NCBI RefSeq assembly: GCF_014705615.1
Contig: NZ_JACXJA010000005.1
Coordinates: 1-64,000 of the forward strand
Length of the DNA stretch: 64,000 bases
Direction of reading: 5' to 3'
From: Paenibacillus oceani
GTDB lineage: Bacteria; Bacillota; Bacilli; Paenibacillales; NBRC-103111
Shown: positions 17,557 through 25,547 of the stretch, piece after piece
Layout of the letters: every line of letters begins with the position of its first letter
Position numbering within the stretch: position 1 is the stretch's first letter
The notes under the pieces: model-generated
What the model saw: only the letters and a program-made list of their open reading frames with translations
What the model was told of the DNA's origin: nothing
Database searches by the model: none
Position numbers and translations under genes: made by a program

Positions 17557-18354
17557 TCAGCCGCGCAGTTCCTCCAGTACGTTGCGGATGCCGTACAGGC
17601 TGTCGATCTCGTAAGCAGGAATAATGTCGTCGTTACGCTCCATATGATGGCGGTTGATCCAGACCGACTTCATGCCGACCCCGTTCGCTCCCAAAATATC
17701 CGTAGTCAGCTTGTCGCCGACCATGATGCCTTCTTCCGGACGAATCCCCAGCCGTTCCATCGCATGATGGAAGATCGAAGCGGCCGGCTTGCCTTCGCCG
17801 AACGCCCCGGAAATGACGATATGATCGAAATAGCCGGCGAGCTCCGGCACCCCGGCGAGCTTCTCCTTCTGCAGGTCGGGAGAACCGTTCGTGAGCAGCA
17901 GCAGCTTGTACTTGCCTTTCAGCTCATCGAGATAGGCGAACGTCTCTTCGTATACGATCGGCCGCGCTCTTCTCTCCTCGGCGAACTTGTCCCCGAGCTT
18001 GCAGCCGAATTCCGGGTCGTCGATTCCGAGCGACTTCAGACCGCCCGTCCAGGCGGCCGCCCGGTATCCCGGAGCGAGCTGCTCCAGCTTGCGGAATTGT
18101 TCTTGTTCGCCTTCCGTGAAGTTGGCCCATAACCCTTCAAACGGGTTGATCCCGATTCGTTTCGTGAACGGAAACGTTTCGTACGATTCGTATAAAGCGC
18201 GAGCGCACTTCCGGACCTCTTCCACCAGACGGGCCGGATCTACCGGGTGTACGTTGGCCGCCGCCTCGCACGTCGCCTGGAACGCTTCCTTGACGCTCCG
18301 GTCGTCCCACAATAATGTGTCGTCCAAATCAAACAATACCGCTTTGATCCCCAC
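17557..18354 (-). CDS. HAD-family hydrolase (YjjG-like)
   Basis: A 265-residue haloacid-dehalogenase phosphatase with a long helical cap. Motif I is LFDLDDTLL near the N-terminus (nucleophile and acid Asp pair), motif II LLTNGSP, motif III Lys in GKP, and motif IV VGDKLTTDILGA. The pattern resembles nucleotidases and phosphatases of the YjjG/PynA group. I chose the GTG start at 18354 with a GGGGAGAGA site six bases upstream; the frame beyond carries no site and overlaps the gap to the next gene. Substrate is unknown. Confidence 0.87.
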   Translation of the reverse strand: MGIKAVLFDLDDTLLWDDRSVKEAFQATCEAAANVHPVDPARLVEEVRKCARALYESYETFPFTKRIGINPFEGLWANFTEGEQEQFRKLEQLAPGYRAAAWTGGLKSLGIDDPEFGCKLGDKFAEERRARPIVYEETFAYLDELKGKYKLLLLTNGSPDLQKEKLAGVPELAGYFDHIVISGAFGEGKPAASIFHHAMERLGIRPEEGIMVGDKLTTDILGANGVGMKSVWINRHHMERNDDIIPAYEIDSLYGIRNVLEELRG

Positions 18355-18379
18355 GTGTGCTCTCTCCCCTGTATATCGC

Positions 18380-18895
18380 TTAAGCCGATTCTTCTTTATA
18401 GGATATGCCGTTAGTCTCCGCAAACTTTTTAAGCCGGGCCGACAGCGCCGGTATGTCGTACAAACTTTGGAACTTGGACAGCACCCATCTGGTTTTCTTG
18501 CCTTTCATCTGAATTGCGATGCTGCCGCGCTGAACGGAGATCTGCTCGATCTCGTCCGCTCCGAAAAACTTCTCGATGCCGAGCCGGCGTGTGGACAGTT
18601 TGTTTCTGCCTACCTTCACATAAGGTCTGCGCAAAAAGTACATAACGCCCAGCACCAAATACCCGAGTACCGTTATCCAATAAAACGATTGCGTCTCGGC
18701 CAACGTGGAGGAAACTACGGCGAAGAACAAGGAGCAGGCGACGAGAAGCGCCGGCAAAAACCAGCTTCTTCCTTTGAACACGTCCATCTGCTCCTGATCC
18801 GCCGCAGCCGAGATAGGCTGAGCGCCCGTCTTCTTCCGCCGCTGATTCAGCTGTTTGCTGTTTTTCTCTACCATCCGCTCCCACTTACGGGACAT
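18380..18895 (-). CDS. Membrane protein with two helices and a PH-like tail
   Basis: A 171-residue protein: a Lys/Arg-rich cytoplasmic N-terminus (about 1-40), two transmembrane helices (about 46-65 and 72-90), then a soluble C-terminal domain (VGRNKLSTRRLGIEKFFGADEIEQI) patterned like bacterial PH-like domains. I do not recognise a named family. The start at 18895 has a GGAGG site eight bases upstream. It follows ynzC by 16 bases, so the two are probably co-transcribed. Confidence 0.75.
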   Translation of the reverse strand: MSRKWERMVEKNSKQLNQRRKKTGAQPISAAADQEQMDVFKGRSWFLPALLVACSLFFAVVSSTLAETQSFYWITVLGYLVLGVMYFLRRPYVKVGRNKLSTRRLGIEKFFGADEIEQISVQRGSIAIQMKGKKTRWVLSKFQSLYDIPALSARLKKFAETNGISYKEESA

Positions 18896-18911
18896 GACTG
18901 AATCCTCCGTT

Positions 18912-19118
18912 CTAATGACGCTTTTTATCGGTTTCGTTCGGTTGATCCCCATCAACGAATTCAATCGAATCGAGCTGCGCCCGAAGCGACGTCTTAAACG
19001 CTTCGATATAACGCTTGCGCAGCTCGGCGCGTTCCTGGACTTCGTTTTCGGTCAGTCCGACGGTGTTCGCCTTTTTCGCCAGTTCATTAATGCGGGCGAT
19101 CATTTGTTCGGTTACCAT
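18912..19118 (-). CDS. ynzC: YnzC/UPF0291 (DUF896) family protein
   Basis: A 68-residue helical-hairpin protein: IARINELAKKA then GLTENEVQERAELRKRYIEAFK is the family signature. In B. subtilis ynzC belongs to the LexA-regulated yneA-yneB-ynzC operon. Here yneA lies 230 bases upstream on the same strand but yneB, the resolvase-like gene, is missing and a hairpin at 19210-19230 intervenes. The molecular role of the family is not established. Confidence 0.9.
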   Translation of the reverse strand: MVTEQMIARINELAKKANTVGLTENEVQERAELRKRYIEAFKTSLRAQLDSIEFVDGDQPNETDKKRH

Positions 19119-19209
19119 ACGCGTGTTCGTCCTCCTCGTGTCGGTTATCTCTTACTTTGACATGCGCAGGATACGGTTGTCAAGAAAACCGGGACGAAAC
19201 GGCAAATAA

Positions 19210-19230
19210 CCCGGAGCATGCAGCTCCGGG
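19210..19230 (-). terminator. Hairpin after yneA
   Basis: CCCGGAGC (19210-19217) pairs with GCTCCGGG (19223-19230). On the minus strand it is followed by TTATTTG, a weak T-rich tail. It may partly terminate yneA transcripts or stabilise their 3' end. Confidence 0.5.
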
Positions 19231-19348
19231 CGTAATAGATCGATTGGATATTAGGGGAGAAGCATGAAGCGTAAATCAGTCGTTGAGCCAGAATACCGGC
19301 CGGACAGCAATAACGCATAGTATACGAACAGAACAAAGCCCGGCATCG

Positions 19349-19735
19349 TTACTGCGGCAATTGAAGAACTTGGCCTGGAATCAGCGTCGATGAGGTCATC
19401 CCATTCGCCGTCTTCACTTTCCGTATGTAATCGCGGATGTCTTCTCCTTGCCGGACGTGCTGACCGGCGATCGACCACAAGGTGTCTCCCGGTACGACGG
19501 TGACTTCTTCCTTAATCTGAATGGCGGCAGCCTGCACTTCATTGTTCCCCGGCCATTCCAGAAATAACGCTCCGAGACCGAAGCAAGCAAGCATAACAAG
19601 CGCGGCGGCAGCCATGCGCAACCGGGTGCCGGAGGATGCTTTCTTCTTGTTCGCATCGCTGTCCGGATTTGCCCAGATCGATTTATAAGAACCTTGGTGC
19701 AGCACAGTACGGTGGAAAGTGGTAGACGACATCAT
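19349..19735 (-). CDS. yneA: SOS cell-division suppressor YneA-like LysM protein
   Basis: A 128-residue protein with a basic cytoplasmic start, one transmembrane helix (about residues 40-60) and a C-terminal LysM domain (VTVVPGDTLWSIAGQHV to LIPGQVLQLP). B. subtilis YneA has the same layout and delays division during SOS. Three LexA-box-like sites lie directly upstream, and ynzC follows, both as in B. subtilis. The start is one of two adjacent ATGs (19735, 19732) after GGGGGT; a TTG frame further upstream runs into an operator. lexA itself is about 5 kb away instead of adjacent. Confidence 0.88.
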   Translation of the reverse strand: MMSSTTFHRTVLHQGSYKSIWANPDSDANKKKASSGTRLRMAAAALVMLACFGLGALFLEWPGNNEVQAAAIQIKEEVTVVPGDTLWSIAGQHVRQGEDIRDYIRKVKTANGMTSSTLIPGQVLQLPQ

Positions 19736-19747
19736 CGAAATGACCCC

Positions 19748-19819
19748 CAAACATTTGTTCTGTTCTTAAATTAACACGAACACACATTCGTGTCAACAAG
19801 AATTTCGAACAAGTGTTCG
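19748..19819 (-). promoter_or_regulatory. Cluster of LexA (DinR) boxes upstream of yneA
   Basis: Three sites resemble the Gram-positive LexA box CGAACrnryGTTYC: CGAACAAGTGTTCG (19806-19819, 13 of 14), CGAACACACATTCG (19777-19790, one further mismatch in the right arm), and on the minus strand AGAACAAATGTTTG (19748-19761). They cover the region immediately before the yneA start, so SOS control is well supported. Confidence 0.85.
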
Positions 19820-19844
19820 CAGTTCATGTTCGCACTTTGTTCCC

Positions 19845-22799
19845 CTATTCCTCGTATTCCGCGAACAGATCGATGGTCGCATACGCGTCCGCCGGCAATC
19901 CCGTCGAGACTCCGTTCAGGCGGATTCCGATAAGATCTCCTTCCTCGAACGCCGCATCCGGAGCGAACAGGACCGCGCCCGGCTTCTGCGCCGGAGAAGG
20001 GCTGGTCAGACCGCCGATCCAGAGCGCTCCGTTTTTCCATACTTCAAATACGAACGAACCGGCCGCACTGGACGAATGAAACAAGACGATGTATCTTAGC
20101 AGCTTGCCGTCGCCGGGCATAACGTACGTCTGGGAAGGATGTCCCCCCTCTCTCTGGAAGGCAGCGCCCGGGCTCGCTGTCGCCAGCTGACCCATATAAT
20201 AATGGAGCGTCCGCTTCTCTTTATCCGCCTTGATCCAGCGCGTTCCGTCCCAGACGACGATCCGGTTCAAGCTTTCGTCGAAATAGGCGAAGCCGGGCTC
20301 GTTCTGGAAAGCGGCCGGAGCCGGACGGCCCGCCGTCGGTCCTCTGCGTCTTGCCATCAGCGTGCTTTCCGTGACATGATGGCTTTTCAGCATCGCATAA
20401 AATTCGGGTGCGACCGGTGTTCCGATTCCTGCGTAATAATCGATGATTTCTTTCGACAGCGCCGTATTCAGATGGTTGTGCAGCAGCTTATGGTTCACAT
20501 CGATAAAATCGTACCGCGCCACCAGGTCCGGTCGGCTCGTTCCGTCCAGAACGGGAGCGTGAATCGTACAATGGAGAAAGGATACGCCGTGTTCAACCGC
20601 CGTCGAGTACAGCAGTTTACCGTCGTCGACCGCGTCGGCCTTCAGATGGCAGCTGTCGAACACGATCCGTCCCCGCATGCGGCCGCCTTCATAAGCATCC
20701 AGACAATTGACGGTGCACCCTCTGAAGGACACGTCGGCGACGCTTCCTTTAAAGTGGCCGAAGAAATCTCCGCAGTTTACAAATTCGAGCTTCGGATACA
20801 GCGCGTACGAGTCTTCATAGGCGGCGGTCGCGAGAGCGTTTAACAAAAAGTTGACATGGGTCGTCGACTGCGAGGTTTGAGCCGGAACTTTCTCCGACTG
20901 AATATTAACAAACAACATGTGGCAGTTCGGGGCGACACGGCTTGCGTCGTATCCGCCCGGCTTGCCCAGATGAAAGCTGAGCGGATTCGGAATCTCCAGC
21001 ATGCGTACGCCCTTCTCCCGGCCGACGACGGTCACGTCTCTGAACTCGATCGATTGCGGGAAAAACAGCCTTTGGGAGGTGGACGATATTTTGGAGAAAG
21101 CGGCAATTTTCATAATCCGGCATATGCCGGTCGGATTCGGAATGCCAGTATAGTCGAACACGAAGTCTTCGATCTTAATCGAGCGGCCGTATCCGATCGG
21201 ATATTTATAATCGAAATTGGCCGGAACGCAATGAAGCGCGACTGCTTCCGCCGGTCCGTTCGTGACGATCAGTCTGCACTTGGTGAGCCGGATGCTGCCG
21301 TCCCACTTGGCGCCGTAATCGACGCGAAAATCGATGAACCGGCTGCCGAACCGTTTCGTATTCTCGATAAATAAATCTCCGCCGCCGGTCAGCGTAAAGC
21401 CGCGATACCCGATCTCCGAGTCTTTCACGTACAAGTTCCAGCAGTGGAAATGGACGTCGACCCGGTTCAGGCGGCAGCCTTCGATGCTGAAATTTTTGAA
21501 CAGGTTCGTGCCGAAGACACCCCAATGGACCATCCCGCCTTCGGACGTGACGTTGCGGAACGTCGCGTTCAGCACCCTCGCTCCGCCGATCCCGTACGTG
21601 CCGGCGGGCACGTCGCGATCCGTCCCTTCTCTGTCCTGCTCCCACGGAATGAGTCTCACGTTCTCCAGCGTAACGTCGAACACATAGTTGAAATAATAAA
21701 ATCCGATTCGCGGATCAAGCGACGTATCGCTCGCCCCCTCCTCCAGCCCGACCCACTGGTTGCGGATGATCGTACGGCTGCGCCGGACCAGAATTCCGTT
21801 GTGCAAATAAGCTCCGCCCGCCCCGGGACTGTTGCCCGACATGTAAAAGGTGCCTCCGTCGAGGATCAGGTAGTTATCGTCGCACGGGTATGCGACCAGG
21901 CTCGTATAATTGTTGAAGGTCCAGGCAATGTCCCCGATCAGCCGCCCGTGCTCCTCGACATAGAAGAACTCTTCTTTGTTCCAGCCATTGTGATTGTATC
22001 CTTGTCTCACACCGATTTTGTCGTTGCTGTCGGTAATGAACACAAGACAGTTCTTAAAGGGAGCCAGCTCCGGGACAAATGTCGTGCCAGGCTTCATTTT
22101 GTCCAGAAATGAAGCTTTCGCCGCCGCGTCGAACTGGATATTCACCGTGTTTTTGCGGCTCGTCACCCGGAACCGGGGATTTGATTTGGAGTTCAACCCT
22201 TCGTCGATATGAAACTTCGTGTGACCCCAGTTTACATTCGTCTGAACGATAATATCGTTTGTCGCTTTGATCCAGTACTCGCCTGTCAGATTCTGTACGG
22301 GCAAATCACGGGCGTTCGCATATGCATGCGTCCGCTTGATCTGAACCCCGTCGTCATTAACTCCGTCCCCGACCGCGCCGAACTGCTTGTAGTTCACGCT
22401 GTCCTCCGCAAGCAGGATCGCCTGCAGCCCTCCGCTCAGATTCACGACACTGCCCAAGTCCTCCGGCAAGGTGCCCGGCTTGACGATGTAGTCCGCGCCG
22501 CCGCCGTCCCCCGGCTCGTAATACCCGGCAGTCCGGACGATCATCCCTTCCCTGAGCATCGTCTCGCTTTTCATCTTGGCTATGTTCTCCACATAACGGA
22601 AGCGGAACATCGCAAACGGAAAATTCCCCATATCCGGACCGAACCCGTATGTGGCCAAATTCACCGAATCGCCCATAACTCCCTCCTTGATGAACGACTG
22701 TCCCGCTACCGCAACTCCGGCTCCTCCAAGGGCCGCAAGCAAGCTCCTTCTAGAGATCCGTTTAGGTGGCCGCGCATGTTCTCCGTTCCGATCTTCCAT
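19845..22799 (-). CDS. Right-handed beta-helix protein with Tat-like signal (tailspike/pectate-lyase type)
   Basis: A 984-residue protein. The N-terminus has a twin-arginine-like signal (SRRSLLAALGGAGVAVAG, about residues 17-34). A central region of short beta turns (AVGDGVNDDG, then repeats such as FRNVTSEGG, IEGCRLN, LTKCRLIV) reads like a right-handed beta-helix of the pectate lyase or tailspike class. A C-terminal beta-sandwich-like domain starts near YYMGQLATASPG. Such proteins bind or cut polysaccharide; no catalytic residues can be assigned. An AGGAGGG site precedes the ATG. It follows the GntR-fusion gene on the same strand with a 193-base gap and sits inside the lexA-yneA interval. 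Confidence 0.75.
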   Translation of the reverse strand: MEDRNGEHARPPKRISRRSLLAALGGAGVAVAGQSFIKEGVMGDSVNLATYGFGPDMGNFPFAMFRFRYVENIAKMKSETMLREGMIVRTAGYYEPGDGGGADYIVKPGTLPEDLGSVVNLSGGLQAILLAEDSVNYKQFGAVGDGVNDDGVQIKRTHAYANARDLPVQNLTGEYWIKATNDIIVQTNVNWGHTKFHIDEGLNSKSNPRFRVTSRKNTVNIQFDAAAKASFLDKMKPGTTFVPELAPFKNCLVFITDSNDKIGVRQGYNHNGWNKEEFFYVEEHGRLIGDIAWTFNNYTSLVAYPCDDNYLILDGGTFYMSGNSPGAGGAYLHNGILVRRSRTIIRNQWVGLEEGASDTSLDPRIGFYYFNYVFDVTLENVRLIPWEQDREGTDRDVPAGTYGIGGARVLNATFRNVTSEGGMVHWGVFGTNLFKNFSIEGCRLNRVDVHFHCWNLYVKDSEIGYRGFTLTGGGDLFIENTKRFGSRFIDFRVDYGAKWDGSIRLTKCRLIVTNGPAEAVALHCVPANFDYKYPIGYGRSIKIEDFVFDYTGIPNPTGICRIMKIAAFSKISSTSQRLFFPQSIEFRDVTVVGREKGVRMLEIPNPLSFHLGKPGGYDASRVAPNCHMLFVNIQSEKVPAQTSQSTTHVNFLLNALATAAYEDSYALYPKLEFVNCGDFFGHFKGSVADVSFRGCTVNCLDAYEGGRMRGRIVFDSCHLKADAVDDGKLLYSTAVEHGVSFLHCTIHAPVLDGTSRPDLVARYDFIDVNHKLLHNHLNTALSKEIIDYYAGIGTPVAPEFYAMLKSHHVTESTLMARRRGPTAGRPAPAAFQNEPGFAYFDESLNRIVVWDGTRWIKADKEKRTLHYYMGQLATASPGAAFQREGGHPSQTYVMPGDGKLLRYIVLFHSSSAAGSFVFEVWKNGALWIGGLTSPSPAQKPGAVLFAPDAAFEEGDLIGIRLNGVSTGLPADAYATIDLFAEYEE

Positions 22800-22992
22800 C
22801 CCTGTTCCCTCCTCGAATCGATCGTTATCCAGCTCCGACGGGCTGCCTGGCCCCGAGCTGTTCGTTCCCGGTTACCGCGAGCAGGACGATCGCCGCTGCT
22901 GGTCCCGTTCCCCCATGTACCGGTTCGCCCGCCAACCCGGTTATGCCGCCTGATCGGCACGGCAGCATCGAAGCTCCATCATCCCATCCCTT

Positions 22993-24384
22993 TTACCCGG
23001 GAACATGCTCTTCCCTCTCCGATAACGCTTCGGCCATACGCTCGCACAGCTCGCGCTCGTCGATCAGATCGGCCCAATAAGCCCGCACATGCTTGAAAAT
23101 ATGCGAATACGACAGTGCCGGGATGCCGAGCGAGGCGTGCGTCCGGTACGAAAACATCATTTCCCGGTACATCGAATATCGGCCGGGCACTGCAAACGCC
23201 TTCTTATTCGGGGACGAATCCGCTCCCCAGTGGCTCGGGATGCTGAGCGTATGGCTGCCAATATATTGCTGGCCCGGCAGCGACGTGAGGAAGTCGGCAA
23301 GCAGCATCGCTTCCTCCGGATGCCCAGTTTGCTTGAGCACTCCCACGCCTTGAGAGATCATCAAAGTGATCGGCTCGTTCATGTAAGGAAGCGGAGACAC
23401 GTCGTATTCCAGACCGGGAGACTCCTGCCAATCGTTCATTCCCATATAGCTGTTGATAACCATCGACAGCCGGCCTTCCTGAAACATCGCATTGATCTCC
23501 CGGTTGTTCTCCGATAAGAACATCGGGAAAAAATCGCGGTTGCTGATAATACTTTTGCACAGTCTCACCGCGTCCATCAGACGGGAGTGCCGGAGCGATT
23601 CCGGGCTGCGGCCTTCTTGCCGGAGATCTTCCCCCGCCTGGAGCCAGAAGAGCGGCCAGCGGTTTTCATTCAGCAAATAAAAGGCGAATCCGAATCTCCC
23701 GTTCCCGTTCGTAAGCTCGATGGCGTTGCGGACCAGGTCGGACCAGGTCCAACTGCCGTCCGGCTCGGCCAAGCCCCGTTCGCGGAAATGCCGCTTATTG
23801 TAACAAAGCACGATCGGGGAAAAGATGATCGGGTACACATATTGCATCCCGCCGTCCTTGAACAATCCCGAAAGGAACGGGTAGATCTCCCGCTTCTCCG
23901 GCAAAGGGGCGAACAGGTGAAGATGACCGCTCTCTTTCATCCGCTGAAATTGAAGGTGGTTGATGACGATCGCATCGAATTCCGCCAGCTTCCGCTGGTC
24001 GCCCGGTCCGCCAAGATCCGATACAAACGGCACAAACTCAAGCTCGATCCAAGGATAGCGCTTACAAAAAAGCTCGGCGAGTCCGGATAATTTCATATTG
24101 ACCTCATCCGTACGGTTAATCCCGACGGTCAGACGAACCGTCTCCCGCTTCGCCAGCACCCGGCTGCCAACCCGCGGGATCTTCTCGATCCAGCCTTCCG
24201 CATTCAGTATGTCCAGCCCTTTGCGAACCGACTTGTTGCTTAATCTGAACATCTTCGCCTGCTCAAGCTCTGAAGGCAAGTAGTCGCCGGTTGCATACTT
24301 CCCTTCCAGAATGTCTGCTCGCAGCGTCTGTACCATATAGTCCAGCTGTTTCTGAAATTGCTCATGCGTCGGTTTTTTCTTCAA
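22993..24384 (-). CDS. GntR winged-helix fused to a solute-binding-protein-like domain
   Basis: A 463-residue fusion. Residues about 10-80 form a GntR winged helix (TLRADILEGKYATGDYLPSE, SNKSVRKGLDIL, AEGWIEKIPRVGSRV). The rest (about 85-450) resembles a family 1 extracellular sugar-binding protein (ELFCKRYPWIELEFVPF, FDAIVINH, GSWTWSDLVRNA, MFQEGRLSMVIN). There is no signal peptide, so the binding domain should act in the cytoplasm as a ligand sensor. The TTG start at 24384 has GGAGG eight bases upstream. The AT-rich leader holds two perfect inverted repeats that could be operators. It probably controls the downstream beta-helix gene. Confidence 0.82.
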   Translation of the reverse strand: MKKKPTHEQFQKQLDYMVQTLRADILEGKYATGDYLPSELEQAKMFRLSNKSVRKGLDILNAEGWIEKIPRVGSRVLAKRETVRLTVGINRTDEVNMKLSGLAELFCKRYPWIELEFVPFVSDLGGPGDQRKLAEFDAIVINHLQFQRMKESGHLHLFAPLPEKREIYPFLSGLFKDGGMQYVYPIIFSPIVLCYNKRHFRERGLAEPDGSWTWSDLVRNAIELTNGNGRFGFAFYLLNENRWPLFWLQAGEDLRQEGRSPESLRHSRLMDAVRLCKSIISNRDFFPMFLSENNREINAMFQEGRLSMVINSYMGMNDWQESPGLEYDVSPLPYMNEPITLMISQGVGVLKQTGHPEEAMLLADFLTSLPGQQYIGSHTLSIPSHWGADSSPNKKAFAVPGRYSMYREMMFSYRTHASLGIPALSYSHIFKHVRAYWADLIDERELCERMAEALSEREEHVPG

Positions 24385-24471
24385 TCACCGGTCCTCCTTT
24401 GCTACACCGTATATCTCCCTTACATCCGTCTTATCCCATCCGGAACACATCCTCTCCTTCGGCGATCGACC

Positions 24472-24611
24472 CTGATGTATATAACAATTACAGAAATATA
24501 CATTACAAGTTGCTATAATTGTTATATTTTTCTTGATCTCATTATAAAATGGCCCAATATAGGAGTCAACGATAACATGTACACTACGAACGAATACTTT
24601 ATATACATCAG
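24472..24611. promoter_or_regulatory. Nested inverted repeats between the GntR-fusion gene and lexA
   Basis: An outer perfect 13-base pair, CTGATGTATATAA (24472-24484) and TTATATACATCAG (24599-24611), surrounds an inner 11-base pair, TATAACAATTA (24480-24490) and TAATTGTTATA (24516-24526). On the minus strand TTGTAA, 18 bases, TTATAT could be the promoter of the GntR-fusion gene, overlapping the left arms. These are candidate operators for that regulator. Confidence 0.6.
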
Positions 24612-24654
24612 AACGACATGTTACCGGATGGTTGAATTGTTCAAGACCTATACT

Positions 24655-24694
24655 CGAACTTATGTTTGTACGAACTCGAGTTCTGTGGTATAAT
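24655..24694 (+). promoter_or_regulatory. lexA promoter with overlapping LexA boxes
   Basis: TTGTAC (24666-24671), 17 bases, TATAAT (24689-24694) gives a good sigma-A promoter. LexA-box-like sites CGAACTTATGTTTG (24655-24668) and CGAACTCGAGTTCT (24671-24684) overlap the -35 and spacer, consistent with autorepression of lexA. Confidence 0.82.
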
Positions 24695-24731
24695 TTACCC
24701 ATATAAAATGTCCGTAATGGGAGTGATGATC

Positions 24732-25355
24732 GTGAGCAAGGTTTCCAATCGCCAACAAGCGATACTGGAATTTATCAAGAACGAAGTACGCGATAAAGGC
24801 TACCCGCCTTCCGTAAGGGAAATCGGCGAAGCCGTCGGGCTTGCGTCCAGCTCTACCGTACACGGTCATTTGGACCGGCTCGAGAAGAAAGGTTACATTC
24901 GCAGAGACCCGACCAAGCCTAGAGCGATCGAGGTGCTCAGCGCCCATGACGAATCCGCCTCCGTATTTTCCTTCTCGATTGCGCGTGTACCAGTAGTCGG
25001 CAAAGTAACGGCAGGTATGCCGATTACGGCAACCGAGAATATCGAAGAGTATTTCCCGCTTCCGAGTCATTTCGTCGGCGACCACAGCGTATTCATGCTT
25101 CGCGTCGTCGGAGAAAGTATGATCGAAGCCGGCATTCACCATAACGACTACGTTATCGTTAAGCAGCAGCCGACCGCGAACAACGGCGATATCGTCGTCG
25201 CCATGACCGAAGATGACGAAGCGACCGTCAAGACGTTCTACAAGGAGCGCGACCATATTCGGCTCCAGCCGGAGAATCCGTCTATGGACCCGATTCGTCT
25301 CCGCAACGTAACGATCCTGGGGAAAGTAATCGGATTGTTCCGCGACATTCACTAG
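24732..25355 (+). CDS. lexA: SOS transcriptional repressor LexA
   Basis: A 207-residue LexA. The N-terminal winged helix ([22 protein letters not shown]) is followed by the self-cleavage site Ala94-Gly95 in KVTAGM, the catalytic Ser129 (VVGESM) and Lys167 (EATVK). Bound to LexA boxes it represses DNA-damage genes until RecA-triggered self-cleavage. I chose the GTG at 24732, eight bases after GGGAG; the in-frame ATG at 24726 is too close to that site. Its promoter carries two LexA boxes. The usual divergent partner yneA is displaced by an inserted gene pair. Confidence 0.96.
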   Translation: MSKVSNRQQAILEFIKNEVRDKGYPPSVREIGEAVGLASSSTVHGHLDRLEKKGYIRRDPTKPRAIEVLSAHDESASVFSFSIARVPVVGKVTAGMPITATENIEEYFPLPSHFVGDHSVFMLRVVGESMIEAGIHHNDYVIVKQQPTANNGDIVVAMTEDDEATVKTFYKERDHIRLQPENPSMDPIRLRNVTILGKVIGLFRDIH

Positions 25356-25407
25356 TCTTTTGTTGGCTCGCCCCTCTTACGGGACGAGCCATAATCCGTA
25401 CGCCAAG

Positions 25408-25438
25408 AGAGCCCTGCCGGATATCCGGTCAGGGCTCT
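25408..25438. terminator. Long hairpin after lexA
   Basis: AGAGCCCTG (25408-25416) and CAGGGCTCT (25430-25438) pair around the self-complementary CCGGATATCCGG. Lacking a T-run it is not a classic terminator, but it lies between convergent lexA and the orphan gene and may end or protect both transcripts. A weaker GGCTCG/CGAGCC hairpin precedes it near 25370-25390. Confidence 0.45.
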
Positions 25439-25547
25439 GGCTGTCTAATCGCACTTACAGCTGTCTTACGCACCTTGTATTCGTGATACATGCGCTGTCC
25501 GGCCGCAGCCAGATCCCCCCCGACCGGCTCGCTCGGGGTAGCGGGGA

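Noticed and set aside
24660-25352. A 230-codon minus-strand frame opposite lexA
   Set aside because: Antisense shadow of lexA; no ribosome binding site or family match.
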